Source of the DNA: Ketobacter sp.
GTDB taxonomy: Bacteria; Pseudomonadota; Gammaproteobacteria; Pseudomonadales; Ketobacteraceae
Length of the DNA stretch: 64,000 nt
Assembly: GCF_003671495.1 (NCBI RefSeq)
Contig: NZ_RCHN01000009.1
Coordinates: 155,342 to 219,341 of the forward strand
Direction: 5' to 3'
Each line of letters starts with the position of its first letter. Position 1 is the stretch's first letter. Positions 31,879-40,809 of the stretch are shown one piece after another. The notes under the pieces were generated by a model, which saw only the letters and a program-made list of their open reading frames with translations, was not told the DNA's origin and did no database searches. The position numbers were made by a program, and so were the translations under genes.

Positions 31879-32960
31879 GGCCAGCAATACTGCGTTTTTT
31901 CCTGATGTTTATGCTGGGCAGCCTGGGGCTTTGGCCCGGGTCGCTGTGGAGTGCGCCGCTGGAAGCCAGCATTTCATTACCGTCTGAGCAGTTAAAGCCT
32001 GAACAGGTGGCCATCGTCATCAATGAGGTGGACCCACAAAGTGTTGCGGTGGGCAAGTACTACCAACGTGCCCGGGGCATTCCCGATGAAAATGTTATCC
32101 ATGTCAGCTTCTTTGCCGAAGGCGCGAACATTCCGGCACAGGAGTTTGCACCGATACGCCGGGTGATTGGTGCGAACACCCTGCACCGGATTCGAGCGTA
32201 CGCGGTTACCTGGACCACACCCTACCGGGTGGATTGTATGTCGTTGACCAGCGCAATCACCTTGGGGCTCGATCAGCGCCTGTGCGCCGCCGACTGCAGC
32301 GCCACTCTGGAATCACCCTACTATGGCACCCAGGGGCAGATGGACCACTCCGCTCTTCGCAAGGCCGGTGGTTTGCCTCCGTCCATGATGCTGGCCGGTG
32401 CCTCGGAAAAACAGGTGTTTGAGTTGATTGATCGTGGCGTCCGTTCGGATTACTCGCAACCCAAAACCGCAAACGCATTTCTGTTAAAGACCTCGGATGC
32501 CAGGCGCAGCGTGCGTGCTGCCGCCTACGAGGAGGATTTCAGGCATTTTAACGATGAACGGGTGTCCACCCACTTCGTGGAAACAGACTACCTGACCAAC
32601 CAGACCGAGATCATGTTTTACTTCACCGGTTCAAAGACTGTGCGTTACCTGGGCAAGAATCGCTTTCTGCCCGGGGCAGCCGCCGATCACCTCACCTCTG
32701 CTGGTGGCATGCTGACGGACAGTTTCCAGATGAGTGTGCTGCGTTGGCTGGAGGCCGGTGCCACCGGCAGCTACGGTACTGTGGTGGAGCCCTGCAATCA
32801 CACCGGAAAATTCCCCGACCCAATCATCCTCATGCGCAGACGTCTATCCGGCGCATCATTGATTGACGCCTACTGGTCCAGCGTCAAGATGCCAGGGCAG
32901 GGTGTGTTCGTAGGGGAACCCATGTCAGTACCCTATGGTTCGCCTGCAAACCGGCCCTGA
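31875..32960 (+). CDS. TIGR03790-family exosortase-associated protein
   Basis: A 361-residue exported protein (signal peptide about 1-27, ending LWSA). It has the family's characteristic start, EQVAIVINEVDPQSVAVGKYY followed by ARGIPDENVI, then RIRAYAVTWTTPYRV and a cysteine pair region (CAADCSATL). I recognise it as TIGR03790, a family of unknown function known only from genomes carrying exosortases. The conserved C-terminal GGMLTDSF...LEAGATGSYGTVVEPC segment looks enzyme-like (caspase/gingipain-fold-like in outline), but that is speculation. It is coupled by a 4-bp overlap to the kinase-like gene and is the last gene of the 26.2-33.0 kb unit. The next gene is convergent. Confidence 0.8.
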   Translation: MRPAILRFFLMFMLGSLGLWPGSLWSAPLEASISLPSEQLKPEQVAIVINEVDPQSVAVGKYYQRARGIPDENVIHVSFFAEGANIPAQEFAPIRRVIGANTLHRIRAYAVTWTTPYRVDCMSLTSAITLGLDQRLCAADCSATLESPYYGTQGQMDHSALRKAGGLPPSMMLAGASEKQVFELIDRGVRSDYSQPKTANAFLLKTSDARRSVRAAAYEEDFRHFNDERVSTHFVETDYLTNQTEIMFYFTGSKTVRYLGKNRFLPGAAADHLTSAGGMLTDSFQMSVLRWLEAGATGSYGTVVEPCNHTGKFPDPIILMRRRLSGASLIDAYWSSVKMPGQGVFVGEPMSVPYGSPANRP

Positions 32961-32962
32961 AT

Positions 32963-34138
32963 TTACCCGCTCCGGCCGGGGGTGGAAACCGGGTGTGGGC
33001 TCAGCTCCGTGTGGTTGATCACCTGAAGGGTTCTCTCGATTACCGACTGTTGCTCGAACTCCGACATAAAGTGACGGCGGCTGGATTCCGCCAGATTTTT
33101 ATAGTGCTCCTGGGAACTGAACACTTTTGCGATGGCATGATTGAGGGCAGACTGGTTGCCCCGTGCCACCAGATAACCGTTGCTGCCATCGAGGACGATC
33201 TCCCGGCACCCGGGCATGTCAAAGGCCACCAGGGGAATACCGCTGGCGGCGGCCTCGATCAGGATGCGCGGAACCCCCTCTCCGTACTCCGAGGGCAGCA
33301 CTACCAGATCGACGTCGGCAAGCAAATCAGGCATGTCGTCCACGTGCCCCAGAAAGCGGATTCCAGTGGTGTTGGCTACCTGTTTCAGCTCGGAATCCTG
33401 TACCGACTCAGGATTGCCCGGGTCCGGCTCACCGGCAACCAGGAACTCGAATTGCTCCCCCAGGGCGGTGGCGGCGTTAAAAAAATAATAGATGCCTTTG
33501 GATTTCAACAGGCGTGATGCGAACAGAATCCTGGCCGGTCGGGTGTTCATGCCCTGTGACAGCATGCCTTTCGACAGGTTGGGCAGAAAGCGGCTGCCGT
33601 CCACTCCGGAACCTTTGATCAGGTTAACCTGTTGACGCTGGATGATCCCGTTGTCGAGAAACAGTTGTTCATCGTCAGGGTTCTGCACGATGCATTGGGC
33701 CTGAGGGCCGGACAAACTGGCTTTCAAAAGCCACTTGACCACCGGACGGAGTAACGTCAGTGTCATGCTTTGGCCGGAGAATACACTGCCCAGACCGGCG
33801 ACGGCATTGACGCGGCGCTTGACCCCTGCCAACTTCGCCACCAGGGAACCATAGACTACACACTTGACGGTGAAATTCATAATGACGTGGGGTTTTTCGT
33901 CGTTGAGGATCGCGTACAGTTCTGTGAGCAGAAGAAATTCCTGAATGGGATTGAGACTGCGACGCTGCAGGTTCAATTCGATAAACGCAAAGCCCAGCTC
34001 CACCAGCCGATCCGCGTAGGGGTCATGGGGCGCCACCAGCACCACCTGCCAGCCCTGCTGTTGTAAGGTCTGGGCCAGCGGAAGCCGGAAGTTGTACAAG
34101 TACCAGGCGGTATTGGAAAATAGAATGATCTTTTTCAT
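32963..34138 (-). CDS. GT4-family glycosyltransferase
   Basis: A 391-residue GT-B fold enzyme adding a sugar to the lipid-linked repeat unit at the inner face of the cytoplasmic membrane. It begins MKKIILFSNTAWYLYNFRLP, typical of capsule GT4 enzymes. The donor domain carries the EX7E motif in EYGEGVPRILIEAAASG (about 310-330), with a VAGEPDPG region before it. The start is ATG 34138; an in-frame upstream start at 34189 would add 17 non-conserved residues. Transcribed away from the asparagine-synthetase-like gene, with a 77-bp divergent region between them. Confidence 0.87.
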   Translation of the reverse strand: MKKIILFSNTAWYLYNFRLPLAQTLQQQGWQVVLVAPHDPYADRLVELGFAFIELNLQRRSLNPIQEFLLLTELYAILNDEKPHVIMNFTVKCVVYGSLVAKLAGVKRRVNAVAGLGSVFSGQSMTLTLLRPVVKWLLKASLSGPQAQCIVQNPDDEQLFLDNGIIQRQQVNLIKGSGVDGSRFLPNLSKGMLSQGMNTRPARILFASRLLKSKGIYYFFNAATALGEQFEFLVAGEPDPGNPESVQDSELKQVANTTGIRFLGHVDDMPDLLADVDLVVLPSEYGEGVPRILIEAAASGIPLVAFDMPGCREIVLDGSNGYLVARGNQSALNHAIAKVFSSQEHYKNLAESSRRHFMSEFEQQSVIERTLQVINHTELSPHPVSTPGRSG

Positions 34139-34215
34139 GTTTAGCAATTCGATATTGAATGTGTGTTTCGCTGGTGTCTCACAGTGCAAGCTGATGCAGC
34201 GAAGAGACCGATAGA

Positions 34216-35763
34216 ATGAAGGGCCAGGTCAACGCCATACTGCCGGGCACGGAGGAAATCGAGCTGACGTCCGACCCGGCTGCTGAACATCCGCTGTATC
34301 TCTACATCAAACCGGATCAGGTACTCTACTCCACCAGCATTAAAAACCTGTTACGTGACGAACGTGTGTCGGTTGACGTTTGCCCGCAGGGGATTTCGTT
34401 TCTGTTGCAATGCAGCGTGGTGCCACCACCGAACACCGTCTATCGCAACCTCTATGTGTTAGGGGTGGGGGATTGCGCGCGAATTCGCACCCAGACTAAT
34501 CCTGATCGGCCGTTGACGGTGGAGTTCAAACATCGGTTTCCCTTTTTTGGGTCCGGGATGGGGTCCGGGATGGACCCCGCCACGGAATCGACGGTTCCTA
34601 CCGCAGACCAGGTGCTGGATGCATTGAAGCAGGCGTTGGAATACCGCTTTGACAGGCAGAAAGCGGGCTTTTTGTTTCACAGTGCGGGTAAAGACAGCAA
34701 CATGGTTGCCCTGGCGGCGGCCCGTTCCGGTGTACGGGAACAGATCACCTGCATTACGCACAAATCCAAAGGTAAGGCCGACGAAAGTGAGATCAGTGCC
34801 GCCATTGCCAGAAAACTGGGTTTGAAACATCAAGTGCTACATGAAGTGGATCAATTGGGCGGGGAGCATATTGATGCCATTGAGCGGTTCTTCCGGGAAG
34901 CCCCGTTCCCCGGGGTGGACCCCGTCACGCTGGCGTACCCCGTGTATACCACCCAGGTGGAAGCGCTGGTGGGTGCCAATATCATCGACGGCGGCGGTAA
35001 CGACAGCTACATGATGACGCCGCTTTCCAGCAAGGAGCGTAAACTGCTGCCGCTACTGAACCTGAGTTGCCAGCTGCCGGGGCTAGCCCTGTTGCGCAAC
35101 TCGGTGAAGACAGAGAGCCTGGCGGGGCCGTTGCTGAAAACCCCGGCGGAATTTTACGGCATGAGTGGCCTCAGCTATGCCGATGCGAAAAGCGTTTACG
35201 CCCATGCGGATGACCACCAGGCATTTTGGCAGCAACGTTCATTAACGACCGCCTGGCCCGGTGGAGAGCTGGATTGGGTGCGGCATAAAACCGATATCCA
35301 TACCACCATCACCGCGGCGGAGGTGCACATACGCAAGGCACGCAACTTTGCCGACAGCATTGATGCCAACTTGATTCTGCCCTTTGCCCATCATCAGGTG
35401 GCAGCCCTGTTCGCCGGATTGCCTGAACACCTGTTGTTTGACCGGAACACCGGCAAGAATAAACTGCTTATCCGCCGCATGCTGCTGGACCAGCTTGACC
35501 TGGATTCCGATGCAGTCGGGAAAATGGGTTACAGCTACGATTTCGGTTCGGTGATTCAACAGAACCGGGATTTTGTGTATTCACACATCCGCGCCTGCAG
35601 CCTCTGGAATCAGGAGAATATGTTGGCACTGTTGGCCCGGTTTGAGGCGGTGTCCCAGGCCCGGCATAAATACGCAAAAATGTGTGGGCGCCTGATTTAT
35701 CGGATTTTTTTGATCTCTGCCTGGCATCTGAACTGTCGGTATCTTGCAGTCAGGGAAGGGTAA
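34216..35763 (+). CDS. Asparagine-synthetase-like amidotransferase lacking the glutaminase half
   Basis: A 515-residue protein. The C-terminal two-thirds (about 130-500) is an Asn_synthase PP-loop domain with FLFHSAGKDSNMVALAAARS (SGGxDS-type ATP loop), DGGGNDSYMM and KMGYSYDFGS. The N-terminal 120 residues lack Cys2 and the Ntn glutaminase fold of AsnB, although a weak ghost of it (LYLYIKPDQVLYSTSIKNLL) remains. Ammonia would have to come from another subunit or free in solution. In this setting it may amidate a uronic-acid residue or modify another exopolysaccharide component. An exact 12-bp tandem duplication (34549-34572) produces the local GSGMGSGM sequence. Confidence 0.78.
   Translation: MKGQVNAILPGTEEIELTSDPAAEHPLYLYIKPDQVLYSTSIKNLLRDERVSVDVCPQGISFLLQCSVVPPPNTVYRNLYVLGVGDCARIRTQTNPDRPLTVEFKHRFPFFGSGMGSGMDPATESTVPTADQVLDALKQALEYRFDRQKAGFLFHSAGKDSNMVALAAARSGVREQITCITHKSKGKADESEISAAIARKLGLKHQVLHEVDQLGGEHIDAIERFFREAPFPGVDPVTLAYPVYTTQVEALVGANIIDGGGNDSYMMTPLSSKERKLLPLLNLSCQLPGLALLRNSVKTESLAGPLLKTPAEFYGMSGLSYADAKSVYAHADDHQAFWQQRSLTTAWPGGELDWVRHKTDIHTTITAAEVHIRKARNFADSIDANLILPFAHHQVAALFAGLPEHLLFDRNTGKNKLLIRRMLLDQLDLDSDAVGKMGYSYDFGSVIQQNRDFVYSHIRACSLWNQENMLALLARFEAVSQARHKYAKMCGRLIYRIFLISAWHLNCRYLAVREG
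34549..34572 (+). repeat. Exact 12-bp tandem duplication inside the asn-synthetase-like gene
   Basis: GGGTCCGGGATG is present twice without a gap. It preserves the reading frame and duplicates G-S-G-M in a linker between the degenerate N-terminal part and the PP-loop domain. Copy number may vary between strains. Confidence 0.85.
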
Positions 35764-35798
35764 AGCGTTAGTGCGTTAAGTTATTGATTCAAGCATTA

Positions 35799-37745
35799 TT
35801 AAGGTAGTACATAAAATATAGGGATAACTCCGGCTTCGATTTTAATGCTGTAGTCTTCGAATGGTAATGAATCCAGTGGTGCAGGGATAACTTTCCATAA
35901 CCCTGATTGTGAATGGTTTTGGAGTTTGTTGCGCCATATCGTTGCGTGGCTGCCTTTTGACATGTAAGTTGAGTGTTGGCTAATATCGACACCATAGGCA
36001 TTTTGCAATGTGAATTTCGCTTGCTCACGTCCACTACCTTTAATAGTCAGTACGATATCGCTCGTACTCGTTGTAACTGCTAAATGTAACGGTTCTTGGT
36101 TTTGATAGAATCTCACTGGTTTTCCGGCATAAATGCCATAGGGTCCGGTCGAGCTGTCTACAGAAACTGATCTTTGGCCTGATGCACACGTAAGAATTAG
36201 GTCGCTTTCTGTATTTGTTTTCTGACTAAAAAATTCCATCGGTTTATCGGATAATTGAAAATGGTGAACCACTTTATCTGGATCGTCTCGCAGACGAAGT
36301 TCGCAGACGGCTGGTGTCGTATTTCTATTACCTAATTTTCGGGAGGAAACGGTGAATTCGATTAGTTCGGATTCAGATGAAGGGAAAATAAATATGGCAT
36401 CGCCTCTAAGCCAAATCCTTTTGCTTCGTGCGTTTTTTCTAACCTTTGTAGGGGATGTGGTTGGTTGATGCTCTGGGGCTGGGAGTGACCAAGCAGGCAA
36501 TTTACTGAAATAGCTACTCCAATCATATGCGCCGTTGATAGGTGTATACGCAGCCTGCCAACGACGCTGTCGAATCTGTGAGTTGGCCCAGGCAAAGGAT
36601 GAGAGATATTTCTTGTTAAGTGAATCCTGAAAATTAAGGCCCTCATAGAAAACCCAATATCCATCGGCTATTTCTGACATGGCAATTGCCGCATTGGGTA
36701 TATAAAATGGCTCGTGGTTTCTACCTAGCTCTTTGTCTCTGTCTGCAAGTGGATTTAAGCCGCCAAGAGTTAGCGCGAGGGGAGATTCTCTTTTAGCAGA
36801 GGTGACGCTTTCCAGGGTGTTGTCTTTCACCGTGCTTATTATTGAATTGGCTCCATGAATGGGTGAGAGCGGGCGTGAGTAGCTCCGGGTTTCCGCATAT
36901 ATGATCGGCGCTGCCTCTGTTCCGAGGTGTGCTATCGGTGCTGGAAGCCCCAGATCACCATTCCCAACAATAAATGGAGCTGATTTATTTCGAGATGGGT
37001 TGAATGGATAGACCAGGAATTGAAACTTAGGGTTAATGCTATCTACGGTTTTACGCAGTAGTGTCATCCGTTGCTGCCAACTTTCGTGTTGAAACCGAAT
37101 GAAACTCTCTTTCAGCTTTATATTCTCAGATCGCGACAGCCATTGTTTCCTGATGAGTGAATTTTTTCTGCCCAAAAGGGATGTATGCTGGGTACTAAAA
37201 GATTGTACGATTTCATCCTCATAGGAGTAGTGAAAGGCAGTAGCATTAATATGGCGAGGCTCGTAATCCTCAAAGTCAAGGAAAACCCCCTCTAACGCAG
37301 GGTGTGTAAGGCTTAACTTAGCAGCTTGAGTGATATCAGACGTTAGTTTATTCCAGTACTCGTTCGAATTAGGGCTGAGTAGTTGTTCCGTAAAATTGCC
37401 CGGCGTGTAGGTGTTCTTGTTCTTGTTGGTTTTTATTGTTCCACGCATCCAGTAGTAAGTTTTAATTCCCTTTTTCTGGCAAAGAATGGACAGCTTCTTT
37501 AATTGTTCCTCTGGGATGGATTCATTATTGCTTGCCACTAATCTCCGTGGTATGTACGCATTAAATCCGGCGTCCACAACATCATCGATTATCCAGGGTT
37601 CTACATTCCAGCCAGTAGATGCAATCAACACCTTATCTACCAATATCGATAACTTGTTGGATTTGTCTGTAGAGGCTTCTGATCTGACTTCTGAAGACAA
37701 TAAGAGAGCAGGAACTAGAAAACAACAAAGAATAAGTGTACGCAT
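35799..37745 (-). CDS. Secreted protein with glycoside-hydrolase-like TIM-barrel region
   Basis: A 648-residue exported protein (signal peptide about 1-23). The first 400 residues read like a TIM barrel of the uncharacterised glycosidase-like type. Evidence is VLIASTGWNVEPWIIDDVVD, KKGIKTYYWMRGT and the strand VFLDFEDYEP (about 175-184), whose acidic cluster is at the usual catalytic position. There are also the strand FQFLVYPFNPS and an IADGYWVFYEGL near the end of the barrel. The C-terminal 200 residues form beta-sandwich-like strands (carbohydrate binding or spacer). Base composition is clearly AT-richer than neighbouring genes. It could trim the exopolysaccharide (lyase/hydrolase role), which is inference. 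No named family is assigned. Confidence 0.65.
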   Translation of the reverse strand: MRTLILCCFLVPALLLSSEVRSEASTDKSNKLSILVDKVLIASTGWNVEPWIIDDVVDAGFNAYIPRRLVASNNESIPEEQLKKLSILCQKKGIKTYYWMRGTIKTNKNKNTYTPGNFTEQLLSPNSNEYWNKLTSDITQAAKLSLTHPALEGVFLDFEDYEPRHINATAFHYSYEDEIVQSFSTQHTSLLGRKNSLIRKQWLSRSENIKLKESFIRFQHESWQQRMTLLRKTVDSINPKFQFLVYPFNPSRNKSAPFIVGNGDLGLPAPIAHLGTEAAPIIYAETRSYSRPLSPIHGANSIISTVKDNTLESVTSAKRESPLALTLGGLNPLADRDKELGRNHEPFYIPNAAIAMSEIADGYWVFYEGLNFQDSLNKKYLSSFAWANSQIRQRRWQAAYTPINGAYDWSSYFSKLPAWSLPAPEHQPTTSPTKVRKNARSKRIWLRGDAIFIFPSSESELIEFTVSSRKLGNRNTTPAVCELRLRDDPDKVVHHFQLSDKPMEFFSQKTNTESDLILTCASGQRSVSVDSSTGPYGIYAGKPVRFYQNQEPLHLAVTTSTSDIVLTIKGSGREQAKFTLQNAYGVDISQHSTYMSKGSHATIWRNKLQNHSQSGLWKVIPAPLDSLPFEDYSIKIEAGVIPIFYVLP

Positions 37746-37887
37746 TCAATTATCTGGGCGAGTTGTCTGGAGGCGAAGTTAGTTTAACTCCATGTGACTA
37801 CGCAAATGTTACCCATTCGCGAAATCTAATTGAAATATGTTTGTATGAAAATTGAAAGATTACTCGAGCTTTCACAAAATATAGACT

Positions 37888-38973
37888 ATGGCTGAATCAA
37901 AAATGTCTCTGGCAGAGATGCTGGAGGCTTCCTCAATAAGGGATCGGAAGAAAGAAAGTCGTATTTCAGAAAACTGTATGCGTACAAAGCAGGGCGTCTA
38001 CCCAATCAAGATCATCGATATCCTGGTCGCTCTAGCTATGGCAACAGTGGCTGTTCTTGTTCCTTGGGAGGAGCTTCGCCAGTTCGAGTTCATCGACCGA
38101 GCGAACTATTTACACTATTTCAAGTATGGGGAAAACATACTTGAATACACTAAACTCGCTCATTGGTATAGTTATCTGACGAATGAGGTGTTGTGGCATA
38201 TTTCCATTCCCTATCTTATTGACCAATTGAATATTGCCCCGATTTTTGTTTTCAACACTATCTCTTTTATCACCGTTTTTACATTTACGTTATTTGTCGC
38301 TCGGTATAGCAACCTGTATGCCGTTTTACTTCTAGTCAATCCGCTTCTAGTTACATTGGCTTTCGATCAAATGCGTTCTGCATTAGCGTATTGTCTTTTA
38401 TTGTGGGCTTATATGTTGCCACGAAAGCTATTGATTTTGTCACTGGCAATGATATTGGTTGCTCCATTAGTACACACAGCTTCCGTGCTGTTTGCCTTAC
38501 TCTTCGCCGGTATTTTGTCACTGAGACTTTTGCATACAAGGAGGGTGTTTAATACAACAGCTGTGGTGCTAATTCTTCTTGGAACAGGGTTTTTAATGTC
38601 ATTGTCATTCGGGCAGCTTATGCAGCAGGTACTTGATGCCGTGGGTGATCGGCGCGCTGATAGAGTAGTTAATGATGCATCATCTGGTATAAAGTACACA
38701 TTGTTTTGGATTTTCATGTTAATTGTCTGTTTGGTTCAGAGCAAAGACTACTATCGAAATATTAGCTGTCAGTACTCGTTGATTATCCTTTCATTTGTGT
38801 GCTTCAACCTTATATTCGGCGGCTACTCTTTGCGCTTTCTTGCAACGGGGTTGCCGGTGTTGGTAGTCGCTATGTATGAGCTGAAATCGTTACATAGAGC
38901 TCTGGTTATAGCAGCGTTTGTGCCATATGCTGTCTTACAGTGGTACTACTGGTACCATGTTGGTAATGTTTGA
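37888..38973 (+). CDS. EpsG/Wzy-like exopolysaccharide polymerase
   Basis: A 361-residue integral membrane protein with about ten helices. It has features of the EpsG family: FDQMRSALAYCLLLWAYML (the 'R-x-x-x-A' polymerase helix, about 152-170), LVHTASVLFALLF (conserved histidine before a helix) and an early extracytoplasmic loop FIDRANYLHYFKYGEN. It would join repeat units on the periplasmic side after Wzx flipping. The first 45 residues are charged and not conserved, so the true start could be a later ATG (37903 or 37978). The gene is much more AT-rich than the glycosyltransferases around it, as is common for polymerases exchanged between strains. It ends 19 bp before the convergent sulfotransferase gene. 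Confidence 0.77.
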   Translation: MAESKMSLAEMLEASSIRDRKKESRISENCMRTKQGVYPIKIIDILVALAMATVAVLVPWEELRQFEFIDRANYLHYFKYGENILEYTKLAHWYSYLTNEVLWHISIPYLIDQLNIAPIFVFNTISFITVFTFTLFVARYSNLYAVLLLVNPLLVTLAFDQMRSALAYCLLLWAYMLPRKLLILSLAMILVAPLVHTASVLFALLFAGILSLRLLHTRRVFNTTAVVLILLGTGFLMSLSFGQLMQQVLDAVGDRRADRVVNDASSGIKYTLFWIFMLIVCLVQSKDYYRNISCQYSLIILSFVCFNLIFGGYSLRFLATGLPVLVVAMYELKSLHRALVIAAFVPYAVLQWYYWYHVGNV

Positions 38974-38992
38974 TGAATATGTAACGCTTAAA

Positions 38993-39667
38993 TCAAAATT
39001 GATACCCAAACAGATCGATCTCTTCCCGATAAACGCTCTCAACCAAGGCCCTGGCTTCTTCATCATATCGATCACGGTACCCATTTGCTTCCCCTTTGAC
39101 CTTGTGTGGCAGGGCCTGATCAGCAACACCCAGCTGCTCACACACATAGGAAAAATCCGCTGCAAGATTTTCAAACCGACCGATGTAATCCATAGGAATG
39201 TTGCCTTTTGAGTCCTGCAGCCAGTAAAGCTGGGAGGCCAGCATGCCATGGCCCGATTCCTGTTGTAGAAACTGATTGAAATCGACGCGGCGGGAAAGGC
39301 CTGACTTCTCGTGTTCTGGATCGCGCACGTAGTTGTTATACCAGGAGTAGGCGCGATCCCAGGGGTCGCGAACGATGGTGAACTTGAAATAGCTGAGGTA
39401 CTGTTGGCGGGTGAGGGTGATTTTGTTGTTCGGGTTGGTAACATTGGGCGATAGATGGTGTTTGATGCGCCGATACAGCTCCATGATATTGTCACGACGA
39501 GTAAAGGTGTCAGTACTCACTGCAGGTTGCTGAATCATGCGCATGCTGCGGTGGTCCTGGCCACCGCGCCCGTTGTGGCCGTCCAGATGGCCCAGGGCTG
39601 ACTCGATGCTGGTGCCTGCGCATTTGGGGATGTGAATGAAAATACATTTGAGTTCATGGGAGATCAT
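38993..39667 (-). CDS. Sulfotransferase (PAPS-dependent, Sulfotransfer_2-like)
   Basis: A 224-residue cytosolic enzyme that would move sulfate from PAPS to a sugar hydroxyl of the exopolysaccharide. The 5'-phosphosulfate loop is IFIHIPKCAGTSIESAL (about 9-25), and the 3'-phosphate-binding region is FTIVRDPWDRAYSWYNNYVR (about 112-131). Length is typical. Its ATG overlaps the stop of the GT4 gene upstream on this strand (ATGA), forming a three-gene unit 41925-38993. Sulfated polysaccharides are common in marine bacteria. Confidence 0.87.
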   Translation of the reverse strand: MISHELKCIFIHIPKCAGTSIESALGHLDGHNGRGGQDHRSMRMIQQPAVSTDTFTRRDNIMELYRRIKHHLSPNVTNPNNKITLTRQQYLSYFKFTIVRDPWDRAYSWYNNYVRDPEHEKSGLSRRVDFNQFLQQESGHGMLASQLYWLQDSKGNIPMDYIGRFENLAADFSYVCEQLGVADQALPHKVKGEANGYRDRYDEEARALVESVYREEIDLFGYQF

Positions 39668-40809
39668 TGCTTCACACCATCGGACAGTCGATTGCGTATG
39701 AGGAGGGAATACAGGTCAATCCAACGCTTGGCCGCCGATGCAATACCATAGCCTTTGACAATGTGACGTCGACCATAATCCTGTAGCGAGCACAAACGTT
39801 CTGCGGGCAGTTGCATAAGCTGTTTCATGGCTTTAGCCAGCTCCTTGTGTGAAGCCGGTGGAACCACAAATCCGTTCTCACCTGATACGACCAGATCGCG
39901 GTTGCCCCCTACATCGGTGACCACGCAGGGCAGTGAACAGCTCAATGCTTCCAGCAGTACAATGGGCAAGCCTTCCCAGGACGAGGACATCACAAAGCCG
40001 TCAGCCATCGCATAGAGGCTCACGGTATCTTTTCGGTTGCCCAACAGAGTTACGTTAGGCGCTAGATCGAGCTTGCCGACCAATTGCTTCACGGCCTCGC
40101 GCTCTGGCCCATCGCCTGCGATAAACAGATGGCTTGCCGGATTGGAATTGAGAACATCCTGGAACCCATGCAGCATATTGGGGAAATCTTTCTGTCGCGT
40201 GAGGCTGGCCACCGACAACCAGACGAATTTGTCCTCGACCCCGAGTTCCCGGCGATATTGATCACGAGCACCCACGTCTGCTGAAAAGCGTTCGGTATCG
40301 ATGCCGTTTTCGATCAACAGGCAGGCATTGTTTTTAACCAAACCGTCTTCATTGTAACGGCGTACGGCAGCCTGGCTTACATTGGTGGTAACATCGCATA
40401 ATCCGTCGGTAAGGCGATACAGCCGATCCCGGTGTTTGCTGCCTTCCTTGATGTTATGCGCAGTGCATACAAAAACCGGCTTACGCATAAAAGGGTAGAG
40501 AATACGCGCTACCATGTTGGAGTGGAACATATGGGAATGGACCACATCCGGTTGGTAACGTTGTAATAGTCGATGGATTTCAAAGACCGTTGTTGGTAAG
40601 TGAAACGGGCTGTCGAAACGATGGCAGTGGACCGGTATGCCCGCGTGCTCCATGTCCTGAATGAACGCTGGCTCAGCCTGTTGCAACGTCATGATCACCA
40701 CCTGGTGACCGTTGCGCACCTGTTCCCTGGCCACGGTCATAAGCTGCATCTCTGCACCACCGTATTCCAGCTTCTTGATCAAGTAAGCGATTCTCAATGG
40801 CGTGTTCAT
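39664..40809 (-). CDS. GT4-family glycosyltransferase
   Basis: A 381-residue GT-B enzyme. The acceptor domain starts LRIAYLIKKLEYGGAEMQLM, with VVHSHMFHSNMVARIL in the acceptor side. The donor domain shows VASLTRQKDFPNML, FIAGDGPERE and the EX7E motif in SWEGLPIVLLEALSCSLPCV (about 282-301), followed by VVTDVGGNRDLV. It starts directly after the stop of the upstream GT4 gene and overlaps the sulfotransferase start by 4 bp, so the three are co-translated. The donor and acceptor sugars cannot be told from the sequence. Confidence 0.88.
   Translation of the reverse strand: MNTPLRIAYLIKKLEYGGAEMQLMTVAREQVRNGHQVVIMTLQQAEPAFIQDMEHAGIPVHCHRFDSPFHLPTTVFEIHRLLQRYQPDVVHSHMFHSNMVARILYPFMRKPVFVCTAHNIKEGSKHRDRLYRLTDGLCDVTTNVSQAAVRRYNEDGLVKNNACLLIENGIDTERFSADVGARDQYRRELGVEDKFVWLSVASLTRQKDFPNMLHGFQDVLNSNPASHLFIAGDGPEREAVKQLVGKLDLAPNVTLLGNRKDTVSLYAMADGFVMSSSWEGLPIVLLEALSCSLPCVVTDVGGNRDLVVSGENGFVVPPASHKELAKAMKQLMQLPAERLCSLQDYGRRHIVKGYGIASAAKRWIDLYSLLIRNRLSDGVKQ

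Noticed and set aside
35799..38973. Mobile element around the AT-rich island
   Set aside because: No transposase, integrase, terminal inverted repeats or target duplications were found; only the composition differs.
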